A DNA stretch of 45,493 nucleotides from Chloroflexota bacterium (GCA_019873665.1 JAIOAV010000001.1:84496-129988); one strand, 5' to 3'. Shown: positions 17,327 through 26,915, counted from the first letter of the stretch. Numbers and translations are program-made. Notes: generated by a model from the sequence alone, not told the origin.

Positions 17327-19033
17327 ATGACCTTCGACGCGTTAGCCGCGGCGGCTGTAGCGGATGAGTTGCGTGCTCGCGTGCTGGATGGGCGTGTGCA
17401 GGAAGTGGTCATCCCAGAACCTCTGGCGCTGGGGCTGGAAATCTATGCGCGCGGCGCAAGGCACTATCTCTATGCCACTGCCTGCACCGATGAGGCGCGG
17501 GTGCAACTTGTCGAGACCAGGCTGCGCCGCGGACTTGATACGCCGACCCCACTGCTTCTGCTCCTACGCAAGTACGTGAACGGGGCGCGTGTGGCGGCAG
17601 TGGAGCAGCCAGGATTCGAGCGCATTCTCCGCCTACAGTTCATCGGCCCCTATGGGCCGGTATGGCTATATGCCGAAGTGATGGGCCGGCACAGCAATCT
17701 GATCCTGGTGGACGAGGACGGGATCATCATGGACGCCGCCAAGCGCATCCCGGCGCGTCTCAGCCGCCGCGTCGTGCTGCCACAGCACCCTTACACGCCC
17801 CCGCCGCCGCAACAAAAGGCCAGCTTTGCCTCGTTGACGCCGGGGCGGCTGGCCGCCAAACTGGGCGAGAGTGGTACCGACCAAGGGCCTCTCTGGCGTG
17901 GCTTGGTGGCCACCATCGCCGGCCTCAGCCCGCTCGCGGCGCGCGAGGTAGTCTGGCGCGTAACGGACGACGCCGAAGCGCCTCACGCTGACCTGGCTGC
18001 TGTGCTGGAGGAGATCGCCGGCCTGATGCGCCTGGCGCAGACTGGAGGCTGGGAGCCATGCGTTGCCTGGGAGGGGGAGACAGCGGTAGCGTTCGCCCCT
18101 TACCCGCTGCGTCACTATCCGCAACGCGAGCAGATGCCGACCATGAGCGCGGCGATGACGCGCTACTTTGCCGCCCGAGGCACGGGCGCGAGCGCGCAGG
18201 CGGATGGCTATGCCGGAGCGCGCCAGGCGCTGCAAGACGCCATCAACGCTGCCCGCGAGCGACTGCAACGGCAGGAGGAGGCTATCCGCCGTGAGCTGTC
18301 AGCGCAAGAGGCGCGGGAGACGCTGCGGCGGAAAGGGGAGTGGATCCTCGCCTCCATTTCCCAGATTCAGTCGCGCCAGACAAAGCTCGTCGTGGATTGG
18401 GGCGCAGACGAGCCGGTAGAGATCGCGTTGGACGCAGAGCTCTCCCCTGCCGAGAACGCGCAACGTTACTTTCGCGAATATGAGCGGCTGAAGGCGGCGG
18501 AGGCGGGCGCGCCGGTCCGCCTTGAAGAGGTGCAGCTAAAGCTGGATTACCTGGCGCAACTGGAGACGGACCTGATGCTGGCGAGCAATCGCCCTGAGAT
18601 TGACGCGGTGCGACAGGCTTTGGTTAAGGCGGGGCATTTGCACGTGGGAGCGCGCCAGCCGCCGACGCAGGGCGGTCCGGGCCGTGTGCGCGCAACAGGA
18701 GGGTTTCTGATCCTGGTCGGCAAGAACAGCGCGCAGAACGAGCAACTGACCTTTGGGCGCGCCAAGGGGCATGACCTTTGGCTGCATGCGCGGGGCGTGC
18801 CGGGCAGCCATGTGATCATCGTGACGGAGGGGCGTGAGGCGCCAGCAGATGTGCTGCAACAGGCGGCAGAGCTGGCGGCCTACTATTCGCGCGCCCGGGA
18901 AGAGGCGAGCGTTGAGGTAGACTATACACTGCAGCGGAATGTGCGGCGGATTCCGCACGCGGGGCCGGGGATGGTGCACTATCGCGGCGAGAAGACGCTC
19001 CGCGTGACGCCACGGGACTGGCTCAAGGGCTGA
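17327..19033 (+). CDS. rqcH: NFACT family protein, RqcH/Rqc2 homolog
   Basis: RqcH binds split 50S subunits with stalled nascent chains and adds alanine tails that mark the chain for degradation. Older annotations call it fibronectin-binding protein FbpA. The protein has 568 residues, the usual length. The NFACT-N domain opens with MTFDALAAAAVADEL and includes LLRKYVNGARV and VMGRHSNLILVDE. A helical, probably coiled-coil section spans roughly 285-400. The C-terminal NFACT-R domain is visible as ILVGKNSAQNEQLTF, HDLWLHARGVPGSHVI and AAYYSRAREEASVEVDYT. The gene ends just before a bidirectional hairpin shared with the cold-shock gene. Confidence 0.94.
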   Translation: MTFDALAAAAVADELRARVLDGRVQEVVIPEPLALGLEIYARGARHYLYATACTDEARVQLVETRLRRGLDTPTPLLLLLRKYVNGARVAAVEQPGFERILRLQFIGPYGPVWLYAEVMGRHSNLILVDEDGIIMDAAKRIPARLSRRVVLPQHPYTPPPPQQKASFASLTPGRLAAKLGESGTDQGPLWRGLVATIAGLSPLAAREVVWRVTDDAEAPHADLAAVLEEIAGLMRLAQTGGWEPCVAWEGETAVAFAPYPLRHYPQREQMPTMSAAMTRYFAARGTGASAQADGYAGARQALQDAINAARERLQRQEEAIRRELSAQEARETLRRKGEWILASISQIQSRQTKLVVDWGADEPVEIALDAELSPAENAQRYFREYERLKAAEAGAPVRLEEVQLKLDYLAQLETDLMLASNRPEIDAVRQALVKAGHLHVGARQPPTQGGPGRVRATGGFLILVGKNSAQNEQLTFGRAKGHDLWLHARGVPGSHVIIVTEGREAPADVLQQAAELAAYYSRAREEASVEVDYTLQRNVRRIPHAGPGMVHYRGEKTLRVTPRDWLKG

Positions 19034-19043
19034 AAGAACCAAA

Positions 19044-19080
19044 AACGCCGGCGAGGGCGGTATCCGCCTCCACCGGCGTT
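19044..19080. terminator. Bidirectional terminator between rqcH and csp
   Basis: AACGCCGG (19044-19051) pairs with CCGGCGTT (19073-19080), and an inner GAGGGCGG/CCGCCTC stem extends it. A run of A precedes it (AAAAA at 19041-19045), giving a U-run on the minus-strand transcript, so it should terminate the cold-shock gene well. Confidence 0.75.
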
Positions 19081-19094
19081 CCTTGCAGATGAGC

Positions 19095-19307
19095 TTAGCC
19101 GATTTTTTGCACGGCTACGGCGTGTGGCCCCTTGGGGCCCTCCTCGATAGAGAACTCGACCCGATCGCCCTCCTCAAGGTTACGGAAACCTTCGCCATTG
19201 ATCGCGGAGTAGTGCACAAAGACATCGCTGCCTTCTGGGCGTTGGATGAATCCATAGCCCTTAGTGCGGCTAAACCACTTGACCGTTCCCTGCAATCTTT
19301 CCGACAT
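19095..19307 (-). CDS. csp: Cold-shock domain protein
   Basis: CspA-family proteins are single OB-fold RNA chaperones. The protein has 70 residues, typical for the family. RNP1 appears as KGYGFIQ and RNP2 as DVFVHYSAI, after the family start [13 protein letters not shown]. The ATG at 19307 is preceded by AGGAG with a short spacer; the longer in-frame extension upstream has no cold-shock homology and overlaps the leader. A consensus-like promoter gives a leader of ~75 nt. Whether it is cold-induced cannot be judged. Confidence 0.95.
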   Translation of the reverse strand: MSERLQGTVKWFSRTKGYGFIQRPEGSDVFVHYSAINGEGFRNLEEGDRVEFSIEEGPKGPHAVAVQKIG

Positions 19308-19387
19308 TGTTCTCCTGCCCTCCTTGGAAAAAGAGACATGAATCTGTGGCGCACGCTCTAGCGTTCTCCTGCTGACCACAGGGCGTA

Positions 19388-19416
19388 AGGATACCACCCA
19401 TCGCCTATCGTGTCAA
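19388..19416 (-). promoter_or_regulatory. csp promoter
   Basis: On the minus strand TTGACA (19416-19411), 17-nt spacer, TATCCT (19393-19388). The leader to the csp ATG is about 75 nt. Confidence 0.75.
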
Positions 19417-19451
19417 ATGCGATATCGGCTTCAATGGCGCATCATGCGGGT

Positions 19452-19480
19452 TTGACAGTTTTTCCTATTTGTGGTATTCT
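19452..19480 (+). promoter_or_regulatory. Promoter of the S1-domain gene
   Basis: TTGACA (19452-19457), 17-nt spacer, TATTCT (19475-19480), pointing at the S1-domain gene that begins at 19522. Confidence 0.78.
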
Positions 19481-19521
19481 CTGTCTGCTACAAGCGCACG
19501 CACAGTTGAGGTGAACAGAAT

Positions 19522-20448
19522 ATGGAGGACAACACTTTCGCCCTGGCTCGACAGGTGGCCCAGGAGCTGGTCCGAAACCGGGTCGAGCCAGCTGATATCG
19601 CCCAGCTGCTGAATCACATGCTGGCGCACCAGGAGGGCGGCGATCCGTTCGCTTTCCTCCGCAGCTTGGCAAGCGAGAGCTCCGCCGCTGCGGTAGGGAT
19701 CCTAGAGAACACCCTGCAGCCATTGCAGGACAAGCCGGAGGAGATGGTCTCTGCTCTCGGCTGGACAGTGGATTTTATGCGCTACTATCGTGGTGAGGGG
19801 AATCGTCCCAGCCCCGAGCGTCGTGCCACACCGGTACGACGGGAGCGCACCCCGCGCGCCCCACGTCAGGCTCGTGAGCCGTCGGTCAGGATGGATACCC
19901 TGGATCAGGATCATCACCTGACGGGCAAGGTTCGCAGCGTCATGCCCTATGGCATCTTTGTGGATGTCGGGGCAGAGCGGGATGGCCTGGTTCACATCTC
20001 CGAGATGTCCAGCGCTCCTGAAACGCTCAGCGTCGGGGACGCGGTGGATGTGTGGGTGAAAAGCGTGGACCTCGAGCGCAAACGCATCAGCCTGACGATG
20101 CGAAATCCCGCTCAGGGGCCGCAGCCTGCGACATCCCGCCCGGCTCCCCAGGCCGCGCCACGCGAGGCTGGGTCTTTGCCAGCGGAACCTGCTAGCACCG
20201 GCGCACCGACGGAGCGACGTTCACGCCCGCCGCGTCGCAGCGGCCGACGCCATGAGGAAGGACGTCGTAGCGAGTCCAAGTTCTATGAGGATGAGGTGCC
20301 GAAGGAAATGACGGCACTGGGAGAGGCCTTGGCCGCCGCGCTTGCCGCGCAGAGTGCGCAAGAAGAGAAGTCCAGCCAGCGCCGGAAGAAGCAGGGCAGC
20401 CGCTCCGAAGAGCTGGCAGAGGCCCACCGCCGTACGCTTTATCAGTAA
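19522..20448 (+). CDS. S1 RNA-binding domain protein
   Basis: This 308-residue protein has one clear S1 domain at about residues 131-200 (LTGKVRSVMPYGIFVDVGAERDGLVHIS, then VKSVDLERKRISLTM), a fold that binds single-stranded RNA or sits on ribosomes. The N-terminal ~95 residues are helical with no recognised family. Both flanks of the S1 domain are basic and low in complexity (RRERTPRAPRQ, RSRPPRRSGRRH), suggesting extra RNA contact. It resembles the general-stress/S1 proteins of Gram-positives in organisation but is longer. GAGG lies ~10 nt before the ATG and a promoter is present. It is convergent with glgP across a long hairpin. The exact role is unknown. Confidence 0.88.
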   Translation: MEDNTFALARQVAQELVRNRVEPADIAQLLNHMLAHQEGGDPFAFLRSLASESSAAAVGILENTLQPLQDKPEEMVSALGWTVDFMRYYRGEGNRPSPERRATPVRRERTPRAPRQAREPSVRMDTLDQDHHLTGKVRSVMPYGIFVDVGAERDGLVHISEMSSAPETLSVGDAVDVWVKSVDLERKRISLTMRNPAQGPQPATSRPAPQAAPREAGSLPAEPASTGAPTERRSRPPRRSGRRHEEGRRSESKFYEDEVPKEMTALGEALAAALAAQSAQEEKSSQRRKKQGSRSEELAEAHRRTLYQ

Positions 20449-20466
20449 TCACCTTCACTGCCGGAA

Positions 20467-20512
20467 ACGAATAAGCTCGCGAACGAACCGGTCCGTTCGC
20501 GAGCTTATTCGT
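20467..20512. terminator. Long perfect hairpin between S1-domain gene and glgP
   Basis: Positions 20467-20485 pair perfectly over 19 bp with 20494-20512 across an 8-nt loop. It lies between two convergent stops and has AT-rich stem ends, so it likely serves as a bidirectional terminator. Confidence 0.8.
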
Positions 20513-20528
20513 GCGTTTCGCCTGGCGT

Positions 20529-23093
20529 CTACGCAGCCCAGAGCACGTAACCCTGTAGAGACATGCCATCCAGCGCGTCATTGTGCGGCAGGATGCGCAG
20601 CGTATAGCCATAACGTCCGCTACTGCGGCTCGGGATCAGGCCGCTGAACTCATAGCTGCCATCGCCTAACGCCTTCACCGCCGCCATATCCACCAATCCT
20701 GCATTTTGGATGTCGCCGCTGCTATCCAGCGGGCCGTGATAGATTTGCACGATCACATCGCGCGGCTCCAATGAACCGAGATAGATCTGTGCACGGACCT
20801 CCAGGTCCTGTCCAACACGGTGTTCCGCCGTATCAGCGCTCTCGATGCTCACAAAGCGGATCTTGCTCCAGTGCTTCTGCAGTTGTGCCTTCCACCTGAC
20901 GAGCTGCTTGGCTTGCGCCAACCCTTCTGCCGTCAGCTCGCCATAGCGCCGATCGGCCGGTAGGTATTGCTTTTCCATATAGTCAATCAACATACGGTGG
21001 CTGTTATACACCGGTCCCAGCTTTTCCGTCGCCGATTTCATCAGGTGGAGCCAGCCACGCGGCAGGCCATCTTGACCGCGCTGATAGAAGAGCGGGACGA
21101 CCTCTTTCTCCAGCAGATCATATAGAGCGTGAGATTCGACCTCGTCCTGGTAATTCGTATCAGCGTATTCCTCGCCGCGCCCGATCGCCCAGCCGGTAGT
21201 TGGTTCGTATGCTTCTGCCCACCAGCCATCCAGAATGCTCAGGTTGATCGCGCCGTTTGCCGCAGCCTTCATGCCGCTGGTGCCGCTTGCCTCCTGCGGG
21301 CGACGCGGCGTATTCAGCCATACATCCACTCCCTGGACCATGTAACGTGCAATGTTGAGATCATAGTTCTCCAAGAAGACAATGCGGCGGCGAAATCGCT
21401 CCTGCCGCGCCAGATGGATCACCTGGCGGATGATTTCCTTGCCGGTATTATCGGCGGGATGGGCCTTGCCGGCAAAGATGATCTGCGCCGGGTGGTCCTT
21501 GTCGTTCAGTATTCTTGCCAGGCGCTCCGGGTCGCGCAGGATGAGATTGGCGCGTTTGTACGTGGCAAAGCGCCGGGCAAAGCCGATGGTCAACGCCTCT
21601 GGGTCAAGCACCTCTGCGGCCGCCTCGATCTCGCCAGGGGGAGCGCCGCGCCGGATCAGTTGCGCGCGCAACTCGTTGCGGGCAAAGGCCACGAGTCGCT
21701 CGCGTCGCCGCTCATGGGTTCGCCACAGCTCTTCGTCCGGGATCTGGTTGATCCTCTGCCAGATCGTAATGTCGGTTGGGTTCTCGGACCAACGCGGCCC
21801 CAGATAACGGTCGTAGAGGCCAGCCATATCGCCGGAGATAAACGATCGGAAGTGCACTGCGTTCGTGACGTGCCCGATGGGTACCTCATCCGCCGGCAGG
21901 CCGGGCCACAGGTTCTGCCACATCTGGCGCGCGACATGGCCGTGCAGCTTGCTGACGCCGTTGGCACGGGCTGCCAGGCGCAATGCCAAGGTGGCCATGC
22001 TGAATGACTCATTCGGATCATTCGGGCGTTCCCGCCCCAGGGCGAGCAGTTCGTCGCGCGTGATGCCGAGGCCCGGCAAGTATTTGGCAAAGTAACGGTC
22101 CATCAGATAGGGCGGGAAGAGGTCGATCCCGGCGGGAACGGGCGTATGCGTGGTGAACACGTTGCCTGCGGTAGCTGCCTCTCGCGCCACAGCAAAGGGC
22201 ACGCCCTGTTCTTCCATGATCTGTCGGATGCGCTCCAGCGCCAGAAAGGCCGAGTGCCCCTCATTCATGTGACAGACAGTCGGCCTGATGCCCAGAGCCC
22301 GCAGCGCTTTCATGCCGCCGATGCCCAGAAGGATCTCTTGCCGGATGCGCATCTCCAGGTCACCACCATAGAGCTGGTGCGTGATGCTCCGGTCGTCCGG
22401 ATGGTTCGCCTCGACGTTTGTGTCCAGAAGATAGAGCGGCGTGCGTCCTACCTGCACACGCCAGATCTGCGCCTTGACGGTGCGTTCCGGGTAGTCCAGC
22501 TCCACCATCACGGGGGAGTTGTCCTCTTTTCGCACCAGCCAGAGCGGCATATTGTAAAAGTCGTTGCGTGGATAGTGTTCCTGCTGCCAACCATCGGCGT
22601 TGAGATACTGCGTGGCATAGCCCATCTGGTAGAGCAAGCCCACACCCACCATCGGCAGGCCCAGATCGCTGGACGACTTGAGGTGGTCGCCCGCGAGCAC
22701 GCCGAGGCCGCCGCTGTAGATGGGCAAGCATTCGCTGAGGCCGAACTCGGCGGAGAAATAGGCGATGAGAAATCCGTTCTTCACTCTCTCCGGATGTGTC
22801 TTCTGAAACCATGTTGATTGGCTCAGATACCGGTCAAAGGCACGCCCCACGCGCTCCAGATGCGCCAGAAAGCCGTCATCCTCTTCTGCCTCCTCCAGGC
22901 GATGTTGCGCTATCGTGCCGATCATTAGTACCGGATTGTGGTGGCTCGTCTCCCAGAGGTCCCGGTCAAGACGCCGAAAGAGATCAATAGCATCCAGGTT
23001 CCAGCTCCACCAAAGGTTATAGGCGAGTTCTTGCAGCCGCTGTAGCTTTGGCGGGAGTGAGGGGAGCACCGTGTACTGATGAACCGGTCTCAT
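20529..23093 (-). CDS. glgP: Alpha-glucan (glycogen) phosphorylase
   Basis: This pyridoxal-phosphate enzyme (GT35) releases glucose 1-phosphate from glycogen or maltodextrin. The protein has 854 residues. The PLP lysine is K609 in GTSGMKAAANGAINLS, and the neighbouring NTPRRPQEASGTSG is typical of the short AgpP/Thermotoga-type phosphorylases found in many Chloroflexota. Other landmarks: the N-terminal LQELAYNLWWSWN, the substrate loop CHMNEGHSAF, FTTHTPVPAGID and the YKRANLILRDPERL phosphate-site region. AAGGA lies 7 nt before the ATG, and a promoter with TTGACC/TAGATT is upstream. No glycogen-synthesis gene neighbours it. Confidence 0.95.
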   Translation of the reverse strand: MRPVHQYTVLPSLPPKLQRLQELAYNLWWSWNLDAIDLFRRLDRDLWETSHHNPVLMIGTIAQHRLEEAEEDDGFLAHLERVGRAFDRYLSQSTWFQKTHPERVKNGFLIAYFSAEFGLSECLPIYSGGLGVLAGDHLKSSSDLGLPMVGVGLLYQMGYATQYLNADGWQQEHYPRNDFYNMPLWLVRKEDNSPVMVELDYPERTVKAQIWRVQVGRTPLYLLDTNVEANHPDDRSITHQLYGGDLEMRIRQEILLGIGGMKALRALGIRPTVCHMNEGHSAFLALERIRQIMEEQGVPFAVAREAATAGNVFTTHTPVPAGIDLFPPYLMDRYFAKYLPGLGITRDELLALGRERPNDPNESFSMATLALRLAARANGVSKLHGHVARQMWQNLWPGLPADEVPIGHVTNAVHFRSFISGDMAGLYDRYLGPRWSENPTDITIWQRINQIPDEELWRTHERRRERLVAFARNELRAQLIRRGAPPGEIEAAAEVLDPEALTIGFARRFATYKRANLILRDPERLARILNDKDHPAQIIFAGKAHPADNTGKEIIRQVIHLARQERFRRRIVFLENYDLNIARYMVQGVDVWLNTPRRPQEASGTSGMKAAANGAINLSILDGWWAEAYEPTTGWAIGRGEEYADTNYQDEVESHALYDLLEKEVVPLFYQRGQDGLPRGWLHLMKSATEKLGPVYNSHRMLIDYMEKQYLPADRRYGELTAEGLAQAKQLVRWKAQLQKHWSKIRFVSIESADTAEHRVGQDLEVRAQIYLGSLEPRDVIVQIYHGPLDSSGDIQNAGLVDMAAVKALGDGSYEFSGLIPSRSSGRYGYTLRILPHNDALDGMSLQGYVLWAA

Positions 23094-23184
23094 GTTGGAA
23101 TCCTTTCCTGCTTTTTCTGACAGGTGTGGAAAAACATCTTCTCGATTGGTTGACGCCCTGCTGCGCCATACTCGGTTGGCAGCT

Positions 23185-23213
23185 AATCTAACACAAGTTC
23201 AAATTGCGGTCAA
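23185..23213 (-). promoter_or_regulatory. Likely glgP promoter
   Basis: On the minus strand TTGACC (23213-23208), 17-nt spacer, TAGATT (23190-23185). It lies ~90 bp upstream of the glgP start. Confidence 0.6.
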
Positions 23214-23264
23214 ACGGTGCCATCGGTGTGCTATCGGCGCTACGTCGCGCGTGTGCGTCACTTG

Positions 23265-23293
23265 TTGCCTCCGCTGTCCAGGAGCGATATAAT
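23265..23293 (+). promoter_or_regulatory. Promoter of the CHAT-like gene
   Basis: TTGCCT (23265-23270), 17-nt spacer, TATAAT (23288-23293), ~40 bp before the start codon at 23334. Confidence 0.7.
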
Positions 23294-23333
23294 GCCCATA
23301 TGATGTGGCGTCGAGGCAAGCGAGGCGAGTCGG

Positions 23334-25604
23334 ATGGTGATCGCACAGCCGGAACTGAGTTACGCGAGGATGATAAACGAGCCCACCATCGAGCAATTTG
23401 TCTACTATCTGCGGCTGGTGGAGGACGACGATGAGGCGTGGCGGCAGGCCAGGAGCCGCGCCTTTCAGATGGACCTGGCGGCGCTCGCGTTGCACATGGG
23501 CAGCTTTGGCCGGCAGGATGTGCGTCTCCCGACGACGTGGCAGGAGGGCGCGGACCCACTTGTGAGCCAGCCGCTGTGGCAGACGGATTGGGTGCGCTCG
23601 CCTGATGGGCAGCGAGCGTGTGCCGTTGAGGCGCGGACCTATGCCGACGCATATCTATTGCATGTCCGCTATCACCGCCGCGGCTCGCATCCCGCCACTA
23701 TCTATGATACCATGAGGCAAGAGGACGTCTGGTTGCCGTGGCAGGAGGAGCAAATTCTCGGCCACTCCTTTTTCCTGACTGGCATGGCGCGCCTGGAGGT
23801 CGCACACCCGTTGGCGGCCCAGATCCTGCGACAGCAGTCGGCGCCACGTGAGGCCATCGGCGACTTGCAGACGTGCAGCCTGAACGTGGCGCGCATATAT
23901 CGCAGCGGCGGCAGCGCGACGAAACACGTCTTGATCTACGCGCCGGAAGGCGCGGATTGGGTGGCTGGCACTCTGCTTGGGCGTTGGATGGGCCAGTGGG
24001 AGTTCCACCGGCAGCGGCTGGAACGCACCCTGGCCTGGTGTGAAGAGGCGGCCATCTGGCTGGAAGAGCAAGCCACCCGGCTGCGCGAGGCGATCCGCAC
24101 CCGGCGATTGGGCGATGCTTGGGGCGACGTCTACCGGACGTTTCAGGCGTGTCTCGCCATCTGCTCGCGCCACGAGAGCGCGATCCAGAGCGATCTGGCA
24201 AGCCTGCAATGGCTTCTCTCGCGCATACGCGTGGAAGGCCCTGATACCTACTTTGCGGCGGCGTTGCGGGCACTGCGTGCGCGCCGACAGGGCCTTGCGA
24301 CGAGCCTGGTGAATTGGCAGCGGACGCGCGATGAAGTGGCGCGCGCCTTGACTGACGAGCACAGCACTGGCGCGGAGCGCCCGTGGCAGGCCCGTCAGGC
24401 GATCGCGTCCGTCGCGGAGTCGGCGCGGAGACGGGAACTCCCTGCCTGGGTCGGTCGCGGCTGGGCTGCTGCCGACTCGATCCATTTTCCCGATGATCTC
24501 CGGACTGTACCGTACTGGTCGGAGCGGCGCTATGATACGCTCCTCTGGACGATCACCGGCCCGGAAGTGGCGGGGGTCTATGCGCTGCAGGTGGCGTCAT
24601 CGGCAGGGACTGTCTGGCACGGCCCCCTCGATCTCGGCGCAACCCTTCCTGCCGTGCATGCTCTGCTGGCAGACGCCGCGATGGCGGATGTCGCGGAAGA
24701 GGTGGGTGATATCCTCTTTCGCGTCCTTCTGGATCAGGCGCGTGAGCCGCTATATCGCCAGGCGCTGGCGCGGGCGCGAGCGATGGGTCGTGGGCTCTGC
24801 CATCGGCTTCGCATCCGGCGTGCGCCCGAGCTGTCGCTGCTGCCGTGGGAGGGGATTTATGACGCGCGGGAGGGGACATTTCCCGCCATCTCGGCCGAGA
24901 CACCTTTTGCGCGCGTAACAGCAGCCAGGTCTGTTGCGCCCGTGCCGCATGATCTGCCGCTGCGCGTGCTCCTCGCCGTGGCGGCGCCTCGCGATGCGGC
25001 TCGCTATGATGTGCCACTATTTGATGCGACGCAAGAGGCGACGGTGTGGCAGGCGGCCCTGCGGCCGTTGGTGGACGCCAATCTGATCAGATTGGAGATT
25101 GTTACGGGCGCTACGCCCGTCTCTTGTCGCCAGGCGGTGGCGCGGTTTCGCCCCATTGTGTTCCACTTGGTAGCGCATGGGGTGATGCGACGCGCCGCAC
25201 CGTATCTTCTGCTGGAAGGCGAGGCGGGAGAGGGACGGTTGGTGGGTGTGCGGTTGTGGCGTGAGTGCTTCTTGAGTCAGGCTGAGACGCGGCTGGTTGT
25301 GTTTCAGCCGCCGCAGCCGGCAATGGCCGGTTTGGCGGAGACACAGGTGGCTCTGGCAGATCGGCTGCATCCCCCGGATGGCGTGGCGTTGATCTCGTTC
25401 CATCACGCGCCGATTGGACGGGCGCGACAGCGGTGGGTGAGCGAGTTTTACCGGGCGCTCGTGCTCTGGAATCCCATAGACGCGGCGCTGGCGGAAGCGG
25501 CCCGGCAGTTGCGCGCCAGCGCCGAAGGCGAGTGGCTTCCACCAGTGCTTCTGCTGCCGGGGCTGGCGGCGACGCCCTGGCGTCGCCCTGCGGCAGCAGC
25601 CTGA
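23334..25604 (+). CDS. CHAT-like protein with apparently lost catalytic cysteine
   Basis: The C-terminal ~260 of 756 residues look like a CHAT (caspase-like) domain. It has the LRIRRAPELSLLPWEGIYD substrate-side motif near 490 and the expected catalytic histidine at about H615 in FHLVAHGV. Where active CHAT proteases have LVVLxAC, this protein has LVVFQPPQP, with Pro near 660 in place of the cysteine, so it is probably not a peptidase. The N-terminal ~480 residues have no family I recognise; they contain a long helical region (about 215-370). GAGG lies ~9 nt before the ATG, and a TATAAT promoter is present. It is followed 25 nt later by the deacetylase-family gene. A scaffold or sensor role is possible; the function is unknown. 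Confidence 0.75.
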   Translation: MVIAQPELSYARMINEPTIEQFVYYLRLVEDDDEAWRQARSRAFQMDLAALALHMGSFGRQDVRLPTTWQEGADPLVSQPLWQTDWVRSPDGQRACAVEARTYADAYLLHVRYHRRGSHPATIYDTMRQEDVWLPWQEEQILGHSFFLTGMARLEVAHPLAAQILRQQSAPREAIGDLQTCSLNVARIYRSGGSATKHVLIYAPEGADWVAGTLLGRWMGQWEFHRQRLERTLAWCEEAAIWLEEQATRLREAIRTRRLGDAWGDVYRTFQACLAICSRHESAIQSDLASLQWLLSRIRVEGPDTYFAAALRALRARRQGLATSLVNWQRTRDEVARALTDEHSTGAERPWQARQAIASVAESARRRELPAWVGRGWAAADSIHFPDDLRTVPYWSERRYDTLLWTITGPEVAGVYALQVASSAGTVWHGPLDLGATLPAVHALLADAAMADVAEEVGDILFRVLLDQAREPLYRQALARARAMGRGLCHRLRIRRAPELSLLPWEGIYDAREGTFPAISAETPFARVTAARSVAPVPHDLPLRVLLAVAAPRDAARYDVPLFDATQEATVWQAALRPLVDANLIRLEIVTGATPVSCRQAVARFRPIVFHLVAHGVMRRAAPYLLLEGEAGEGRLVGVRLWRECFLSQAETRLVVFQPPQPAMAGLAETQVALADRLHPPDGVALISFHHAPIGRARQRWVSEFYRALVLWNPIDAALAEAARQLRASAEGEWLPPVLLLPGLAATPWRRPAAAA

Positions 25605-25629
25605 TCACATCAACATATAGGAAGACGGT

Positions 25630-26736
25630 ATGAGGAAAGCAGCCTTCGTACATTCACCTGGGTACTGGCAGGCCGGACATGGGCCGAATCATCCTATGAA
25701 GCCGGAGCGGTTGCAACGCACATATGCATTGCTGTCCGCTTACGATGCCTTTGCAGCGGAAAACAGCCGCCTCGTTCCGGCGCGGATGGCCACGGAGGAG
25801 GAGCTGGGGCTCTTTCACACACGCGAGTATGTGGACGCTGTGCGGAGGCTGAGCGCCGGGGATGCCAGAGTCCCTGCCTGGCGATATGGCTTTGGCGCCG
25901 GTGACAACCCGGTTTTTCCCGGAATGTACGAGACAGAAGGCCTCAAGACTGGCGGATCGCTGGTGGCGGCAGAGTTGGTCGTCTCCGGCCAGGTAGATGT
26001 GGCCTTCAACTATGCTGGCGGCATGCACCACGCAGGACCGGCTCGCGCTTCGGGGTTTTGCGTCTTCAACGACCCAGCAGTTGTCATCTCCTGGCTGGCG
26101 CAACGTGGCTTGCGCGTCGTCTATATTGACATTGACGCCCACCATGGGGATGGGGTGCAAGATGCCTTCTATGACTCGGACCAGGTGATGACTATCTCGC
26201 TGCACGAGTCGGGGCGCTATCTCTTTCCTGGCAGCGGTTTTGTGCGTGAGAGGGGAGAGGGCAAGGGTGAGGGATTTTGCGTCAACGTGCCACTCCCACC
26301 CTACACGTTCGATGAACCGTATGTGTGGGCGTTTCGAGAGGTGGTTGTGCCACTGATGCGCCGCTTTGCGCCAGATGTCGTCGTCAGTCAGCTTGGTGCC
26401 GATGTGCATCGGTCTGATCCGCTTACGCACCTGATGCTCTCGTCAGCCGGCTATGTAGCGGTGGTCGAGATGATCGCCGCGCTGGCGCCGCGCTGGATCG
26501 CTCTGGGTGGTGGCGGCTATGCCATAGCAGCGGTGCCGCGCCTCTGGACACTGGCCTACGGTGTGATGTCCGAGCAGGTTTTCCCGGACGAGTTGCCCGC
26601 GGCCTATGCAGCAACATATGAGAGCGGCACACTGCGCGATCAGATCCCACCGTCCCTGGATGAGCAGGAGGAGCGAGTGGTCCGTCGCCAGGTGGAGAGC
26701 GTCGTGCTCGAACTCAAGGAGATTTTCCAGTTGTAG
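25630..26736 (+). CDS. Histone deacetylase superfamily protein (AcuC-like)
   Basis: Bacterial members are zinc hydrolases that remove acetyl groups from lysines, polyamines or other small amides. The protein has 368 residues. The active-site pattern is clear: GGMHHAGPARASGFCVFND (tandem His and the FCVFND turn), YIDIDAHHGDGVQ (metal-binding Asp and His) and LGGGGYA near the end. The N-terminal NHPMKPERLQRTYALL is typical of the AcuC branch. AGGAAG lies 6 nt before the ATG. The short gap after the CHAT-like gene suggests cotranscription. AcuC in other bacteria acts on acetyl-CoA synthetase, but no acs gene is present here, so the substrate is open. Confidence 0.92.
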   Translation: MRKAAFVHSPGYWQAGHGPNHPMKPERLQRTYALLSAYDAFAAENSRLVPARMATEEELGLFHTREYVDAVRRLSAGDARVPAWRYGFGAGDNPVFPGMYETEGLKTGGSLVAAELVVSGQVDVAFNYAGGMHHAGPARASGFCVFNDPAVVISWLAQRGLRVVYIDIDAHHGDGVQDAFYDSDQVMTISLHESGRYLFPGSGFVRERGEGKGEGFCVNVPLPPYTFDEPYVWAFREVVVPLMRRFAPDVVVSQLGADVHRSDPLTHLMLSSAGYVAVVEMIAALAPRWIALGGGGYAIAAVPRLWTLAYGVMSEQVFPDELPAAYAATYESGTLRDQIPPSLDEQEERVVRRQVESVVLELKEIFQL

Positions 26737-26788
26737 TGGCAGGGGCCAAGATATGCGCTTGGGTCCTGTATCTGCCCATAGGTGCAAA

Positions 26789-26817
26789 TTGACAAGAAAT
26801 CAAAACCGCCCTATAAT
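26789..26817 (+). promoter_or_regulatory. tRNA-Leu promoter (perfect consensus)
   Basis: TTGACA (26789-26794), 17-nt spacer, TATAAT (26812-26817); the tRNA begins 14 nt after the -10 box. Confidence 0.92.
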
Positions 26818-26830
26818 CACAATCGCAAAT

Positions 26831-26911
<81 letters not shown>

Positions 26912-26915
26912 TGGC

